From UBA5342 sp965662645 (GTDB lineage Bacteria; Bacteroidota; Bacteroidia; Bacteroidales; UBA5342), in assembly GCA_965662645.1 (NCBI GenBank), contig CBFIII010000008.1:1-64000 (forward strand): DNA of 64,000 nt, in the 5' to 3' direction. The translations under genes were made by a program, and so were the position numbers. The notes below the pieces were generated by a model, which had not been told where the DNA came from, ran no database searches, and saw only the letters and a list, made by a program, of their open reading frames with translations. Every line of letters starts with the position of its first letter. Position 1 is the stretch's first letter. This document shows positions 63,594 through 64,000 of this stretch, one piece after another.

Positions 63594-64000
63594 TTAGAAT
63601 CCTATATTAGCTCCAAATTGGATATTAAATTGTTCCCCAGCTAACTCCGAAGGTAAATAGTCATCAACATCCCCCCCCGTGGCACTACTCTGCCCTAAAG
63701 AAAAGGTGAAAAACATATTATAAGCTAACTGATATTGGGTTTTAAAATTCCAAGCACTGTAACGATAACAAACAGAACTCATAAAAGGATAAGAGGTAAG
63801 CTCACTATCACTTCTATCATAACCATATTCTGTTCCTTTATGAATCAGAGTATAATCCAGTTTAAACTGCAAATTTTTAAGGGGTTTAAAATTTACATAA
63901 GTATAAAACTCTTTAGCATTATCGCGTAAATAATGACCTAAGTTATAGTCATTACTAGCGAAAGTAGTCGTAATAATATCATGCTGATAAGTGATAGGAA
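63594..64000 (-). CDS. Probable Wzi-type capsule assembly outer-membrane protein, 5' part beyond the window
   Basis: The minus frame is open from 64000 to a stop at 63594 (about 135 residues) and includes YNLGHYLRDNAKEFYTYVNF, a block characteristic of Bacteroidota capsule-assembly Wzi-family beta-barrels. Alternating hydrophobic strands (LQFKLDYTLIHKGTEYGY, SSVCYRYSAWNFKTQYQLAY) end in FNIQFGANIGF with a terminal Phe, as outer-membrane barrels do. A TTG-coded residue at 63872 is internal and not a start. Convergent with the SLC13 gene; the neighbouring Wza/Wzc pair supports a surface-polysaccharide role. Confidence 0.65.
   Translation of the reverse strand, partial: PITYQHDIITTTFASNDYNLGHYLRDNAKEFYTYVNFKPLKNLQFKLDYTLIHKGTEYGYDRSDSELTSYPFMSSVCYRYSAWNFKTQYQLAYNMFFTFSLGQSSATGGDVDDYLPSELAGEQFNIQFGANIGF

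Noticed and set aside
63594..63872. 92-codon gene starting at 63872
   Set aside because: The start is a TTG inside a longer frame that stays open to the window edge and carries Wzi-like sequence upstream.

Overview
The window comes from a low-GC, almost certainly marine member of the Bacteroidota (Bacteroidales/Marinilabiliales-like). The grounds are a SusC/SusD pair, a one-protein hybrid two-component system, three proteins with type IX secretion (T9SS) C-terminal sorting domains, lipoprotein signals, and several TAnnTTTG promoter elements. There is no phage, CRISPR array, rRNA or tRNA that I can see. One 100-N scaffold gap lies inside a coding region (36515-36614).

Positions 1-51516 form a large polysaccharide utilization locus (PUL). 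It opens with the 3' part of a SusC transporter and a complete SusD lipoprotein. A 1.5 kb scrap-yard follows, made of a decayed IS66 transposase, itself interrupted by a MITE-like element, plus short palindromes. From 6012 to 25965 every gene is on the minus strand: three GH78-type rhamnosidases, two alginate-lyase-superfamily enzymes of about 400 residues, a T9SS-secreted alginate-lyase-superfamily/ricin protein, a GH3, a sulfatase, an SMP-30 lactonase-like protein and a GH5-like hydrolase. A divergent plus-strand block (26825-42411) holds the hybrid sensor/AraC regulator, a second TonB receptor without a SusD partner, a T9SS beta-helix protein, a GH88, a GH2 and a large T9SS beta-helix/CBM protein. 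The minus-strand block 42539-51516 adds a DUF3857/transglutaminase-like protein, a sialate O-acetylesterase-type esterase, an iduronate-2-sulfatase-like sulfatase and a fusion of a PL24/PL25-like (BNR-4) lyase with a GH105 hydrolase.

Together, lyase plus GH88/GH105, three rhamnosidases, two sulfatases, GH2, GH3 and an esterase point to a sulfated, rhamnose- and uronic-acid-containing polysaccharide. Ulvan of green algae is the best guess; this is inference from family content. The likely flow is: T9SS-exported enzymes cut at the cell surface, SusCD or the second TonB receptor imports oligosaccharides, lyases create unsaturated uronyl ends, GH88/GH105 remove them, sulfatases and the esterase strip substituents, and GH78/GH2/GH3 release monosaccharides. 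The hybrid sensor probably switches the locus.

From 51971 to the end the content changes to general metabolism and envelope functions: gltD-gltB (glutamate synthase), a Wza-like/Wzc-like exopolysaccharide export pair, an SLC13-family permease with TrkA-C domains, and the 3' part of a probable Wzi-type capsule assembly protein.

The most unusual signals are: a perfect 18-bp inverted repeat followed by ten T in the leader of a lyase gene (attenuator-like); a carbohydrate-binding module whose two halves appear in swapped order inside a beta-helix; the lyase-GH105 fusion; a MITE with a perfect 5-bp target duplication; and a possible 33-residue membrane peptide directly upstream of the second TonB receptor.
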